DNA of 64,000 nt from Clostridia bacterium. Lineage in GTDB: Bacteria > Bacillota > Clostridia > Oscillospirales > Butyricicoccaceae. The notes under the pieces are model-generated. The model did no database searches. It saw only the letters and a list, made by a program, of their open reading frames with translations, and was not told where the DNA came from. A program made the translations under genes and the position numbers. Of this stretch, positions 31,987-40,911 are shown in pieces. The first letter of the stretch is position 1. Each line of letters opens with the position of its first letter. The DNA lies in contig JAFYPP010000005.1 in NCBI GenBank assembly GCA_017559995.1, positions 1 through 64,000 on the forward strand, written 5' to 3'.

Positions 31987-33369
31987 ATGATTCATCAATA
32001 TCAGCTTGGCGGTTTCAACATCGTGCTGGACGTTTGTTCCGGCTCTGTTCATGTGGTGGACAGCGTGGCTTATGACCTGATCGGTCTGTTTGAAACCAAA
32101 AGGAAAGAAGAGATCCTGGCGCAGCTGGCGGAAACCTACAAGGACCGGCCGGATATTTCCGCTGCCGATCTGGAGGAGTGCTATCAGCAGGTGCAGACGC
32201 TGAAGGAACAGGGCAAACTGTTCACCCCGGACACCTTTGTCCCCATGGCCGGAACGCTGAAGGAAAAGACCGCCGGCGTGGTAAAAGCCCTGTGCCTGCA
32301 CGTGGCCCACACCTGCAATCTCAACTGTTCCTACTGCTTTGCCAGCCAGGGCAAGTATCACGGTGACCGGGCGGTGATGTCCTTTGACGTGGGCAAACGG
32401 GCGCTGGATTTTCTGGTGGAAAACTCCGGGTCCCGCCGCAATCTGGAGGTGGACTTCTTCGGCGGTGAGCCGCTGATGAACTTCCGGGTGGTGAAGGATC
32501 TGGTGGCCTATGCCCGCTCCATCGAACAGGAAAAGGGCAAAAACTTCCGCTTTACCCTGACCACCAACGGTATGCTGGTGGACGACGACGTCATCGAGTT
32601 CGCCAACAAAGAGTGTCACAACGTGGTGCTGTCGCTGGATGGCCGCAAGGAGATCCACGACGAGTTCCGCGTGGATTATAACGGCAAGGGCAGCTGGGAC
32701 ACCATCGTGCCCAAGTTCCAGAAGTTCGTGGAGGCTCGGGAGGGCAAAGGCTATTACATGCGCGGCACCTTCACCCACCGCAATCCTGATTTTCTGGAGG
32801 ATATCCGCCAGATGCTGGATCTGGGCTTTTCCGAATTGAGCATGGAGCCGGTGGTCTGCGCCGAAGGCGATCCTTCCGCCTTGACGGAGGAAGATCTCCC
32901 CGTGATCATGGAGCAGTACGAACAGCTGGCCGAACTGATGCTGCAGCGGGATGAAGCGTGCAAGCCCTTCACCTTCTACCATTACATGATCGATCTGACC
33001 GGCGGTCCCTGTATCTATAAGCGGATCTCCGGCTGCGGCAGCGGAACCGAATATATGGCGGTCACCCCCTGGGGCGACCTGTACCCCTGTCACCAGTTTG
33101 TGGGTGAGGAAAAGTTCCGTCTGGGCGACATCTGGGAGGGCGTCACCAATACCGCCATCCGGCAGGAGTTCGCCAACTGCAACGTCTATGCCCATCCCGA
33201 GTGCCGGGACTGCTGGGCACGGCTGTATTGTTCCGGCGGCTGTGCCGCCAATGCCTATCACTCCACCGGCTCGGTGACCGGCGTGTATGAATACGGCTGC
33301 AAGCTGTTCCGCAAGCGCATGGAGTGCGCCATCATGGTGGCTGTCGCCCGCGCGGTCAGGGGTAAATGA
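31987..33369 (+). CDS. scfB: SCIFF peptide maturase, radical SAM/SPASM
   Basis: 460 residues; ATG 31987 after AAGGAG. The N-terminal about 90 residues form the peptide-binding (RRE-like) part. The radical SAM motif CNLNCSYCF places Cys at 110, 114 and 117. The C-terminal SPASM region has the Cys cluster (GGPCIYK, GCGSG, YPCHQFVGE, CRDCWARLYCSGGC) for auxiliary Fe-S clusters. The family installs thioether links in SCIFF. It overlaps the next gene by four bases (ATGA). Confidence 0.95.
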   Translation: MIHQYQLGGFNIVLDVCSGSVHVVDSVAYDLIGLFETKRKEEILAQLAETYKDRPDISAADLEECYQQVQTLKEQGKLFTPDTFVPMAGTLKEKTAGVVKALCLHVAHTCNLNCSYCFASQGKYHGDRAVMSFDVGKRALDFLVENSGSRRNLEVDFFGGEPLMNFRVVKDLVAYARSIEQEKGKNFRFTLTTNGMLVDDDVIEFANKECHNVVLSLDGRKEIHDEFRVDYNGKGSWDTIVPKFQKFVEAREGKGYYMRGTFTHRNPDFLEDIRQMLDLGFSELSMEPVVCAEGDPSALTEEDLPVIMEQYEQLAELMLQRDEACKPFTFYHYMIDLTGGPCIYKRISGCGSGTEYMAVTPWGDLYPCHQFVGEEKFRLGDIWEGVTNTAIRQEFANCNVYAHPECRDCWARLYCSGGCAANAYHSTGSVTGVYEYGCKLFRKRMECAIMVAVARAVRGK

Positions 33370-34706
33370 TGAATACGCCCGTCTGTGATTTTTGCCGCGA
33401 ATATGCCCAAAGCGGCGCCCTGCGGCTGCATATGCCCGGGCACAAGGGCGTATCCTTGACCGGTTTTGAACCGCTGGATCTCACCGAGATCGACGGTGCC
33501 GACAGTTTGTTTGAGGCCGATGGGATCCTGCGGGAAAGCGAGGAAAACGCTTCCCGTCTGTTCGGCGCCCACACGTTTTATTCCACCGAAGGCTCCTCGC
33601 TCTGTATCCGTGCCATGCTGCAGCTGGCCTGCCAGTACGCCAGGAGCAAGGGCCGGCGCCCTCGTGTTCTCGCGGGGCGGAATGCTCACAAGACCTTCCT
33701 CAGCGCCGCCGCCCTTCTGGATTTTGAACTGGAATGGCTGTATCCCGACCGGGGGGCTTCGTATCTGTCCTGCCCGGTGGAGGCGGATCAGCTGGAGCGG
33801 CTGCTGGCGGAGGGAAACGCCCCCACGGCAGTGTATATCACTTCTCCCGACTATCTGGGTGGTATCGCGGACCTGTCTGCCTTGGCAGAGGTCTGTCACC
33901 GATACGGCGTCCTGCTGCTGGTGGACAATGCCCACGGCGCGTATCTCAAGTTTTTGCGGCCCTCCCGTCACCCGATGGATCTGGGTGCCGATCTTTGCTG
34001 CGATTCGGCCCATAAGACCCTGCCGGCCGTTACCGGCAGCGCCTATCTGCACATTTCCCGGCAGGCGCCGGCCTTTTTCGCGGAACAGGCCAAAAACGCG
34101 CTGGCGCTGTTCGCCTCCACCAGCCCGTCCTATTTGATCCTGCAGTCCCTGGATGCCGTCAACGGCTATCTGGCGGCGGGGTATGAGGCCCGGTTGGCGG
34201 CCTTCGCCGCGCAGGTGGACGGTTTGAAGTGCCGGCTGCGGGAAGCCGGATATTCCCTGCTGGGGGAGGAACCGCTGAAGATAACGCTGAAAACACGCCC
34301 TTACGGTTACGAAGGCATTGAACTGGCAGCGCTGCTTGCGGAGCAGAATCTGTTCTGCGAGTTCTGCGACCGGGATTATCTGGTGCTGATGGTGACGCCC
34401 GAAACAGCGGAGGCTGGTTTGAAGCGGCTGGAGGATGTGCTGGCCGCCATTCCCCGTAAACCCGCGCTGCCCGACCTCGCGCCTGCGTTTTGCCGCTGTG
34501 AACGGGTGTGCTCTCCCCGGGAGGCCATGCTGGCGGCCTGTGAAAACCTGCCCGTGGAGCAATGCGCCGGACGGATCCTGGCCAGCCCGTCGGTTGGCTG
34601 TCCGCCGGCAGTGCCCATCGTGATCTGCGGTGAGCGCATCACGGCGCAGGCGCTGGAGGCCTTTGCGTATTACGGGATCTCCGGCTGTACCGTTATGGTC
34701 GAGTAA
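33366..34706 (+). CDS. Orn/Lys/Arg decarboxylase-family PLP protein
   Basis: 446 residues, ATG overlapping the scfB stop. Fold type I PLP enzyme: LHMPGHKG near residue 21, Asp187 in LLVDNAHGAY, and the PLP-binding Lys217 in DSAHKTLPAVTG. The length fits the short Firmicute class (YaaO/SpeA-like, about 450-490) rather than the 700-residue proteobacterial enzymes. It probably makes a polyamine precursor (agmatine, cadaverine or putrescine); the substrate cannot be told. It ends in a strong terminator at 34778. Confidence 0.85.
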   Translation: MMNTPVCDFCREYAQSGALRLHMPGHKGVSLTGFEPLDLTEIDGADSLFEADGILRESEENASRLFGAHTFYSTEGSSLCIRAMLQLACQYARSKGRRPRVLAGRNAHKTFLSAAALLDFELEWLYPDRGASYLSCPVEADQLERLLAEGNAPTAVYITSPDYLGGIADLSALAEVCHRYGVLLLVDNAHGAYLKFLRPSRHPMDLGADLCCDSAHKTLPAVTGSAYLHISRQAPAFFAEQAKNALALFASTSPSYLILQSLDAVNGYLAAGYEARLAAFAAQVDGLKCRLREAGYSLLGEEPLKITLKTRPYGYEGIELAALLAEQNLFCEFCDRDYLVLMVTPETAEAGLKRLEDVLAAIPRKPALPDLAPAFCRCERVCSPREAMLAACENLPVEQCAGRILASPSVGCPPAVPIVICGERITAQALEAFAYYGISGCTVMVE

Positions 34707-34777
34707 AAAACGTCCGCCTCGGCGGCCGGGTGATCGGTTTGCGCGCGGAAGCCGCCGCGGAAAAACGTTGCTCTGCG

Positions 34778-34814
34778 ACAGGAGGATACCGCAAGAGGTA
34801 TCCTCCTGTTTTTT
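34778..34814 (+). terminator. Terminator of the scf-decarboxylase run
   Basis: ACAGGAGGATACC, loop GCAAGA, GGTATCCTCCTGT and a T run: a perfect 13-bp stem. Confidence 0.92.
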
Positions 34815-34874
34815 GTCCTTTGGAAAGGGCGGAAAGCTGCCTTCCCCCATACCTTTTCCGTAGTGCGCCGCGTA

Positions 34875-34903
34875 TTGCGTGCCGGAAGGTAAGGTGCTAT
34901 AAT
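34875..34903 (+). promoter_or_regulatory. Sigma-A promoter of the C45 peptidase gene
   Basis: TTGCGT at 34875-34880, 17 bases, TATAAT at 34898-34903. Confidence 0.7.
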
Positions 34904-34964
34904 TGATTGGCAACCACAAATGTCCGCGAGATATAAAAGCGAAAAGAGTAAAGGGGAAACCATT

Positions 34965-36035
34965 ATGATGTTCAAAGAAGTTACCCTCACCGGAACACCC
35001 TATGAGCGGGGTGTTCAGTACGGCGCTGCCTGCAAAGCGGAAATTGAACACAGTATGCGTGCCTATGAAGCAATGTTCGCGCAGCACAAAAATATGATGT
35101 GGGATCAGGCGCGGACGATGTCTCTGCAGTTCCTGCCGGCCATCCGTGAACTGGATGAAGCCTACGTTCAGGAGATGCAGGGTATTGCCGACGGTGCCGG
35201 TATTTCTTTTGAGGATGTGCTGGTCATCAACGCCCGCAGCGAATTGCTGTACAGCAATCTGCCGTTTAGCGCAGCGGCTCCGCAGGAATGTACTGCCTTT
35301 TCCCTGCTGCCTCCCGCCACCGCGGACGGCGCGGTGATCGCCGGGCAGAACTGGGATTACACCCTGGGCCAGCGGGACGCGGTGGTCATCGTCCGCATCC
35401 CCGGAGAAGGCGATCGGCCGACCATTCTGTTTTTCCCCGAAGCCGGTATGATCGGCGGAAAGGGCTGCAACAGCGCGGGCCTCAGCCTGACCCTCAACGC
35501 CCTTCGCGCGAAGGAGTATGACATCGGCGTTCCTGTACATATCCGTATGCGCCGAATTTTGGAATGCTCCACATTAAGCATTGCTTATAACGCGGCCGTA
35601 AAAGGCTCGATCCCCGCGCCTGCCAACCTGATCATGACCCATAAGGACGGCTTGGCGCTGGAGGTGGAACTGTCCCCCGTGGGCGCGGAAGTGCTGATGC
35701 CGGAACAGGGCGTTCTGGTGCACACCAACCATTTCCTCGGCCCGCGCTTGAGCGCCCTTCATACCCATGCCAGCGGCAGCTCCTGTGTCCGGCTGCAGCG
35801 GGCGCGGCAGCTCTTCTGCGGAAAGAGCGGTTTGACCGTAGCCGATGCCCAGGCGGCGCTGCGGGATCACAAGGGCTATCCCGCGTCCATTTGTGACCAT
35901 TCTGCCATGCACATGGCGCAGACAAACGACGACTCTGCCACCAATTTCGGCTTGGTGATGGACCTCACCCACAACGAAGTCTGGCTTGCTCCCGGCAATC
36001 CCTGCGAAAATCCCTTCGTTAAAATCCCGCTGTAA
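34965..36035 (+). CDS. C45-family peptidase/acyltransferase (Ntn hydrolase)
   Basis: 356 residues from ATG 34965 (a second ATG follows at once; GGGGAAAC upstream). The PQECTAFS segment offers Cys109 as the N-terminal nucleophile after self-cleavage, followed by AGQNWDY, the substrate-site signature of the acyl-CoA:6-aminopenicillanic-acid acyltransferase (C45) family. Such proteins are self-processed and hydrolyse or transfer amide-linked acyl groups. No signal peptide, so cytosolic. Bacterial substrates are mostly unknown. Confidence 0.85.
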   Translation: MMFKEVTLTGTPYERGVQYGAACKAEIEHSMRAYEAMFAQHKNMMWDQARTMSLQFLPAIRELDEAYVQEMQGIADGAGISFEDVLVINARSELLYSNLPFSAAAPQECTAFSLLPPATADGAVIAGQNWDYTLGQRDAVVIVRIPGEGDRPTILFFPEAGMIGGKGCNSAGLSLTLNALRAKEYDIGVPVHIRMRRILECSTLSIAYNAAVKGSIPAPANLIMTHKDGLALEVELSPVGAEVLMPEQGVLVHTNHFLGPRLSALHTHASGSSCVRLQRARQLFCGKSGLTVADAQAALRDHKGYPASICDHSAMHMAQTNDDSATNFGLVMDLTHNEVWLAPGNPCENPFVKIPL

Positions 36036-36069
36036 TACATTTCCCGGGTAAATCTCTCCCACAACAAAC

Positions 36070-36113
36070 AAAGACGCTGTCTGGCCAGTAACTGTTGGCC
36101 AAACAGCGTCTTT
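36070..36113. terminator. Two-way terminator between C45 gene and ssrA
   Basis: AAGACGCTGT and TGGCCA pair with TTGGCCA and ACAGCGTCTT, with A and T runs on both sides. It ends the C45 gene on the plus strand and the tmRNA transcript on the minus strand. Confidence 0.85.
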
Positions 36114-36142
36114 CTGTATTTCTCACTTTCCGTGAGAATGAG

Positions 36143-36490
36143 TGGTGGAGGTGAGGGGAGTCGAACCCCTGTCCGAAAACCCATCCACAAGTCCTTCTCC
36201 GAGCGCAGACGGTTGATTACATTCCCTTGGGCTGACGGCAGCCGTCAGTCTTCAGCCCTTGGTAGCTTCATGATGCATGGCACGGGCAAAGCTTACCGTA
36301 CTCACGGACGCCACTAGTCGACGCCTTTATCCGGGCCGTGGCACTCCCGGTAAAGACGGCCGCCATTAATTAGGCAGCGTAAGACAGCTTAGAGTTGTCG
36401 TTTGTTTTAAGGTTTGCCCGTTTTATAGAGGCCAGGCGCCTCTGCTCGCTAAACCGGCTTCAAGATCCCCGTCGAAACCTTTACACCCCC
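36143..36490 (-). ncRNA. ssrA: tmRNA
   Basis: On the minus strand it begins GGGGGTGTAAAGGTTTCGAC and ends with GGTTCGACTCCCC, then CACCTCCACCA, forming the tRNA-like acceptor with encoded CCA. Length is 348 bases, one piece. The tag frame (about 36370-36405) ends in ...NDNSKLSYAA and a TAA stop. The resume codon is not certain from the sequence (ACA is the codon before AAC). It frees stalled ribosomes and tags products for breakdown, working with SmpB encoded 12 bases away. Confidence 0.95.
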
Positions 36491-36502
36491 GTATCAACTT
36501 GT

Positions 36503-36976
36503 TTACTTGTTGCGATCACGCATGGCGCGGTCCATCTCGCGATGGGCGTCCCGCCGCGCGGCGTCGTCACGCTTGTCGTGCAGCTTTTTACCTTTGCACA
36601 GACCCAGCTCCAGCTTCACCCGGCTGCCCTTGAAGTACAGGGACAGGGGGATCAGGCTGTAGCCGTCCCGCTTGACGTAACCGAACAGCTTCATGATCTC
36701 CCGCTTGTGCATCAGCAGTTTGCGCTGGCGCAGCGGATCGCGGTTGAAGATATTTCCCTGCTCATAGGGAGAGATGTGCATACCCACCACAAAGATCTCG
36801 CCGTCCTTGATGGAGCAGTAGCTGTCCTTGAGGTTCACCGAGCCGGCACGGAGGCTTTTGACCTCGGTACCCGCCAGGGAGATGCCGCATTCATAGGTCT
36901 CCTCCACGAAATAGTCGTGCCGGGCCTTGCGGTTGACGGTGATGATCTTGCCGTCGGTCTTCTTTTTTTCTGCCAT
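36503..36976 (-). CDS. smpB: SsrA-binding protein SmpB
   Basis: 157 residues; ATG 36976 after AAAGGAG. Conserved [23 protein letters not shown], the N[13 protein letters not shown] strand and a basic C-terminal tail ([20 protein letters not shown]) that enters the mRNA channel. Partner of the tmRNA just downstream in the same transcription direction. Confidence 0.97.
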   Translation of the reverse strand: MAEKKKTDGKIITVNRKARHDYFVEETYECGISLAGTEVKSLRAGSVNLKDSYCSIKDGEIFVVGMHISPYEQGNIFNRDPLRQRKLLMHKREIMKLFGYVKRDGYSLIPLSLYFKGSRVKLELGLCKGKKLHDKRDDAARRDAHREMDRAMRDRNK

Positions 36977-37040
36977 GGCCCAACACTCCTTTCGCCTTGG
37001 ATTTGATTATATAATAGGGGAAAACGCCTTCGCAGTCAAG

Positions 37041-37787
37041 TTACGGTTTCATTACACTGGCGGGCAGGGTTTTCTTCACCAGGATCTCACAGATCTGCCG
37101 GGCGATGGCGCCATACTGCTCTCCGATGGCCCCGCGGACGGATTCCCGCACCGCCTGCCGCTCCAGATACTCCTCCAGACACAGGCCGCTCTCGTAAATG
37201 GCCCTGGCGTTGTCCCGGCCCACCCAGCGGTAGTGCCAGGGTTCGTAAATGATGCCGGTGACCTCGCTTTTGCCTACAGGATAACGGAGGAGGAAGCCGT
37301 ATTCCCAGCTGTGTTCCATCAGCCAGATCTGCGTGGGCATGGTGGCCTGCTTTTCGTTGAGGCTATGGTAGCGGTCGTCCACGATATCCACCGCCCAGCC
37401 CAGCTGATGCTCCGACGTGCCGGGGATCGCTACGATGGTGGCAGCCTGCTTGCGTGCCTCTTCCTCGCTGTAGCCGTAGCCCTTCCACTGGCGCACCTTG
37501 TTTTCGTACAGCTGCTTTTGGGCGTTTTGGGTGCGGTAGGAGGATTTCACCGCCGGTGTATGCCCGGCCGCCTTGCAGGCCGCCAGCATTTCCATCAGGT
37601 CGTTATAGCAGGCTCTGTCCACCTTGTGTCCGTTGCCGATGCCCACAAGGTCCACCGACCAGTCCGCCGGGACGGTGTTCCCGGGGTTCACCAGCGTCAG
37701 CGTCCGGTCGGCCTCCGCGGCGCAGGCCGGCAGGCACATGGCGGCGGCCAGGGCGGTTATCATCAGAAAAATCAACGCTTTTTTCAT
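37041..37787 (-). CDS. D-alanyl-D-alanine carboxypeptidase, VanY/M15B family
   Basis: 248 residues with a signal peptide (ALIFLMITALAAAMCLPACA, cut near 23; Cys22 could also make it a lipoprotein). Zinc ligands and active-site motifs of M15B are present: SSYRT, SEHQLGWAVD (His and Asp), and EPWHYR (Glu, His). It trims the terminal D-Ala of cell-wall peptides outside the membrane. The C-terminal 40 residues are an amphipathic extension. No van resistance genes nearby, so a wall-remodelling role is more likely than glycopeptide resistance. Confidence 0.9.
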   Translation of the reverse strand: MKKALIFLMITALAAAMCLPACAAEADRTLTLVNPGNTVPADWSVDLVGIGNGHKVDRACYNDLMEMLAACKAAGHTPAVKSSYRTQNAQKQLYENKVRQWKGYGYSEEEARKQAATIVAIPGTSEHQLGWAVDIVDDRYHSLNEKQATMPTQIWLMEHSWEYGFLLRYPVGKSEVTGIIYEPWHYRWVGRDNARAIYESGLCLEEYLERQAVRESVRGAIGEQYGAIARQICEILVKKTLPASVMKP

Positions 37788-37828
37788 GCTTCACCTTCTT
37801 TGCGGCCTATTATACCGCAAGAAACGGG

Positions 37829-37855
37829 AAAAAGCACACGAACGGTGTGCTTTTT
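37829..37855. terminator. Two-way terminator after pcp
   Basis: AAAAGCACAC, loop GAACG, GTGTGCTTTT with flanking A and T runs. It serves pcp transcription on the minus strand. Confidence 0.85.
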
Positions 37856-37871
37856 CATAAAAAATTAAAAA

Positions 37872-38465
37872 TTACAGCGTGCCGATGGCCGCCAGCAGGC
37901 CCTTTGCCACCGTTTCGGGGGCAAGGCTGGGCGTAGGCCGCTCCACCGCCTGGGCAGGGGTGGCAGGGATGTGGATGAAGCCGGTGGGGATGGGCCGCCC
38001 GGTTTGGGCCAGATGATCCAGCAGGCCGTACATCAGGTCGTTGCACACGAAGGTGCCGGCCGTATTGGACAGGGAAGCCGGAACGCCTGCCTCCTTCATG
38101 GCCTGTACCATGGCCTTTACCGGCAGGGTGGAGAAATAGGCCGCCGGGCCGTCCTCCCGCACGGGCATGTCCTGGGGCTGCCGGCCGCCGTTGTCGGCGA
38201 TGCGGGCATCCATCACGTTGATGGCCACCCGTTCCGGGGTGATATCCGCTCTGCCGGAGGCCTGCCCCAGACAGACGACGGCGTCGGGGTTCAGCTCCTC
38301 CACCAGACGGACGGCGGCGGTGACGGCACCGCCGAACTCTACCGGCAGGATGCGCTTGACGAGGGTGTGGCCGTGGGCGTTGTCGGGCAGCAGGGCCAGC
38401 GCTTCCATGGTGGCGTTGACGGTCTCCTGCTGGAAGGGTTCAAAAGCGGTGACCAGGATGTGCAT
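37872..38465 (-). CDS. pcp: Pyroglutamyl-peptidase I
   Basis: 197 residues; ATG 38465 after AGGAGG. The C15 catalytic triad is visible: Glu78 (TPERVAIN), Cys141 (GTFVCND), His165 (GFIHIP), and the start MHILVTAFEPF is the family opening. It removes N-terminal pyroglutamate from peptides in the cytosol. It stands apart from the oxoprolinase-like genes at 59.8-63.5 kb, though both could act on 5-oxoproline-type substrates. Confidence 0.95.
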   Translation of the reverse strand: MHILVTAFEPFQQETVNATMEALALLPDNAHGHTLVKRILPVEFGGAVTAAVRLVEELNPDAVVCLGQASGRADITPERVAINVMDARIADNGGRQPQDMPVREDGPAAYFSTLPVKAMVQAMKEAGVPASLSNTAGTFVCNDLMYGLLDHLAQTGRPIPTGFIHIPATPAQAVERPTPSLAPETVAKGLLAAIGTL

Positions 38466-38571
38466 ACGGTTTCCTCCTGTAATGGTCTGATTTGGTATCA
38501 TTATCCCACATTTCCTCTTCCAGTGCAACGGAAAATCTGGTATGATAGATACAAAAACGGAGGTCTGCGCT

Positions 38572-39210
38572 ATGAAAAAGCATCTGCACACCTATTCCTT
38601 TGACGGAATTGAAACCATGTACTGTCAGGTCTGGCTGCCCGACGAGGTGGAAGGCCCTCTGCCTGCCATTCTCTTCCTTCACGGCGCCGGCGAGCGGGGT
38701 CTGGACGAAACCCTGCTGGCCTTCCAGGCTTTGCCCAAATATCTCACCGCCGGACGGGAGATCCCCGCCGCGGTCATCTGTCCCCAGTGCCCCGAAAACA
38801 TCAAGTGGAAGGAGATCCTGCCCCAGCTGGGTTATCTGCTGGAGGATGTCCTGAAGCAGTATCCCATCGACCGCAGCCGGGTGTCCATCACCGGTCTTTC
38901 CATGGGCGGTTTCGGCACCTGGTACGCCGCCTGCACCTGGCCGGAAAAGTTCTGCCGTGCCGCCGCTATCTGCGGCGCCGGTGATCCCGTGCTTGCACCG
39001 CTGGTCAAGGACATTCCCTGGCGCCTGTACCACGGCGACGCCGATCAGGCGGTGGAGCCTGCCTATTCCGAAAAGGCTTACGCCGCCCTGCAGGCCGCCG
39101 GCGCCCGGGCGGAACTGACCATCTATCCCGGTGTCACCCACAATTCGTGGGACAAGGCCTATCTGGAGACCGACCTCATCGATTGGCTGGTCGTCAAAGA
39201 AAACCGTTGA
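38572..39210 (+). CDS. Alpha/beta hydrolase, prolyl-oligopeptidase/esterase type
   Basis: 212 residues; ATG 38572 after CGGAGG. Oxyanion region LFLHGAGERG, nucleophile elbow GLSMGG (Ser), later LYHGDADQAVEP (Asp) and GVTHNSW (His) complete the triad. No signal peptide. The family includes feruloyl or acetyl esterases and phospholipases; the substrate is unknown. Read with the GH3 gene 40 bases downstream, which suggests carbohydrate-linked use. Confidence 0.85.
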   Translation: MKKHLHTYSFDGIETMYCQVWLPDEVEGPLPAILFLHGAGERGLDETLLAFQALPKYLTAGREIPAAVICPQCPENIKWKEILPQLGYLLEDVLKQYPIDRSRVSITGLSMGGFGTWYAACTWPEKFCRAAAICGAGDPVLAPLVKDIPWRLYHGDADQAVEPAYSEKAYAALQAAGARAELTIYPGVTHNSWDKAYLETDLIDWLVVKENR

Positions 39211-39250
39211 AAATCCGCCCGTTTGCGGGCATCACAAGGAGGTCCTCTTT

Positions 39251-40810
39251 ATGGACAAAACACTTCGTCATCAAATCGGCCAGATGATCATTGCCGGTTT
39301 CCCCTCTCTTGAGGTGGATGACCAGGCTCGGCTGCTGGCCCGGGAATACGGCGTGGGCAACTTTATCCTGTTTGCCCGCAATATGAAAACCGCCCGTCAG
39401 ACCGCCGCCCTGTGCGGTGAGCTGTCGGAGCTGGCCTTTGCCGCCAACGGCCTGGCGCCCTTTATCGCCGCCGACCAGGAGGGTGGTCTGGTGGCCCGCA
39501 TCAACGAAGGCGCCGCCATGTTCCCCGGCGCCATGGCGCTGGCTGCCTGCGCTTCCCCCGAGGAGGCCCGTCAGGTGGGCAAAAACTGCGGTGAAATGCT
39601 CCGCGCCATGGGCGTCAACGTAAACTTCGCCCCCGTGCTGGACGTGAACATCGAGCCCCTCAATCCCATCATCGGCAACCGCTCCTTCGGCGACCAGCCC
39701 CAGGCTGTGGCCGATCTGGGCTGCGCCGTTATGGAGGGTATGGTGGAGGGCGGCGTCATCGCCACCGTCAAGCACTACCCCGGCCACGGCAACGTCGCCA
39801 CCGACTCTCATCTGGCGCTGCCCACCAACGACACCGACCCCGACGTGCTGGAAAAGACCGAGTTCCTGCCCTTCCAGCAGGCCTTTGACCGGGGCGCTCC
39901 CGCGCTGATGAGCTGCCATATCCGTTTCCCCAAGATCGATCCCGAACTGCCGGCCACCCTGTCTCCCACCATCATCACCGATATGCTGCGCAAGAAGCAG
40001 GGCTTCCAGGGGCTGGTGTTCACCGACTGTATGGAGATGGATGCCATCCGCGCCAACTGGGGCACCCCCCGGGGCGCCGTGCTGGCCGTAGCCGCCGGCT
40101 GTGATGTCCTGTGCATCTCCCACCACGCCGACGCTGTCCGTGACGCCATCGAGGCCATCGAGCAGGCGGTGGAGTCCGGCGAGATCCCCCGCAGCCGTAT
40201 CCAGGAGTCCTACGACCGCATCGTGGCCGCCAAAAAGCGCATGGGTCTGCTGACCGCCCAGACGGTCTGCGCCGACAAGGCCCACGCCGTCGTCCACGAG
40301 GAGGAAAAGGTGGCCCTCCACCGTCGGCTGTCCCGCCGCAGCATCACCCGTATTTCCGGCGACGAAACGCTGCTGGAAAAGGGCGGCGCCCTGCGTGTTC
40401 TGGCCCCCGTGTCTCTGGCGTCCAGCGGCGTGGAGGATAAGGAACGCAATGGTCTGTCCTTTGCCCGTCTGGCCGGCGAGAACCTGCAGGCCCCCTGGCA
40501 GGAGACGCCCATGAACCCCACCGATGAGGAGATCGCCGCCATTCTCGCTTCCGTCCAGCCCGGCGAGACCGTGGTGCTGGGCCTGTACAACGCCCGGTTC
40601 CGCAAGGGTCAGGTGGCGCTGCTCCGTGCGCTGGAGGCTTCCGACCACCGGCTGGCCGTCATGCTCATGGGCGGCCCTTACGACGCCTCTCTGGTGCAGC
40701 GAGCCGATCTTGTGGCTGTGGCCTACGAGTACAGCGCCCTGTCGGGCATTTCCGCGGCAACCGCTCTGTCCGAAGGCAAGTTCTTCGGCAAGCTGCCCAT
40801 CACACTGTAA
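39251..40810 (+). CDS. Glycoside hydrolase family 3, beta-N-acetylhexosaminidase type
   Basis: 519 residues; ATG 39251 after AAGGAGG. NagZ-like TIM barrel: APFIAADQEGGLVARI, NFAPVLDVN, the hallmark KHYPGHG with a following D-S-H loop (the catalytic His/Asp pair of NagZ), and TDCMEMDAI with the nucleophile Asp. A C-terminal domain of about 170 residues follows, as in Firmicute members. No signal peptide, so it may recycle muropeptides or dietary chito-sugars inside the cell. Confidence 0.9.
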   Translation: MDKTLRHQIGQMIIAGFPSLEVDDQARLLAREYGVGNFILFARNMKTARQTAALCGELSELAFAANGLAPFIAADQEGGLVARINEGAAMFPGAMALAACASPEEARQVGKNCGEMLRAMGVNVNFAPVLDVNIEPLNPIIGNRSFGDQPQAVADLGCAVMEGMVEGGVIATVKHYPGHGNVATDSHLALPTNDTDPDVLEKTEFLPFQQAFDRGAPALMSCHIRFPKIDPELPATLSPTIITDMLRKKQGFQGLVFTDCMEMDAIRANWGTPRGAVLAVAAGCDVLCISHHADAVRDAIEAIEQAVESGEIPRSRIQESYDRIVAAKKRMGLLTAQTVCADKAHAVVHEEEKVALHRRLSRRSITRISGDETLLEKGGALRVLAPVSLASSGVEDKERNGLSFARLAGENLQAPWQETPMNPTDEEIAAILASVQPGETVVLGLYNARFRKGQVALLRALEASDHRLAVMLMGGPYDASLVQRADLVAVAYEYSALSGISAATALSEGKFFGKLPITL

Positions 40811-40815
40811 ATAAA

Positions 40816-40850
40816 GTGCACCGCATTCCTTCGGGAGTGCGGTGTTTTTT
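40816..40850 (+). terminator. Terminator after GH3
   Basis: CACCGCATTCC, TTCG-type loop, GGAGTGCGGTG and T run. Confidence 0.9.
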
Positions 40851-40911
40851 ACCGTTTCTTTAGCGGTGCTATGCTATAATTAATAAAATAACCCTTTGCG
40901 AGGAACCGCCT

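Noticed and set aside
37041-37787. Vancomycin resistance locus
   Set aside because: Only a VanY-like peptidase is present, without vanHAX or vanRS; it is more likely a wall-housekeeping enzyme.
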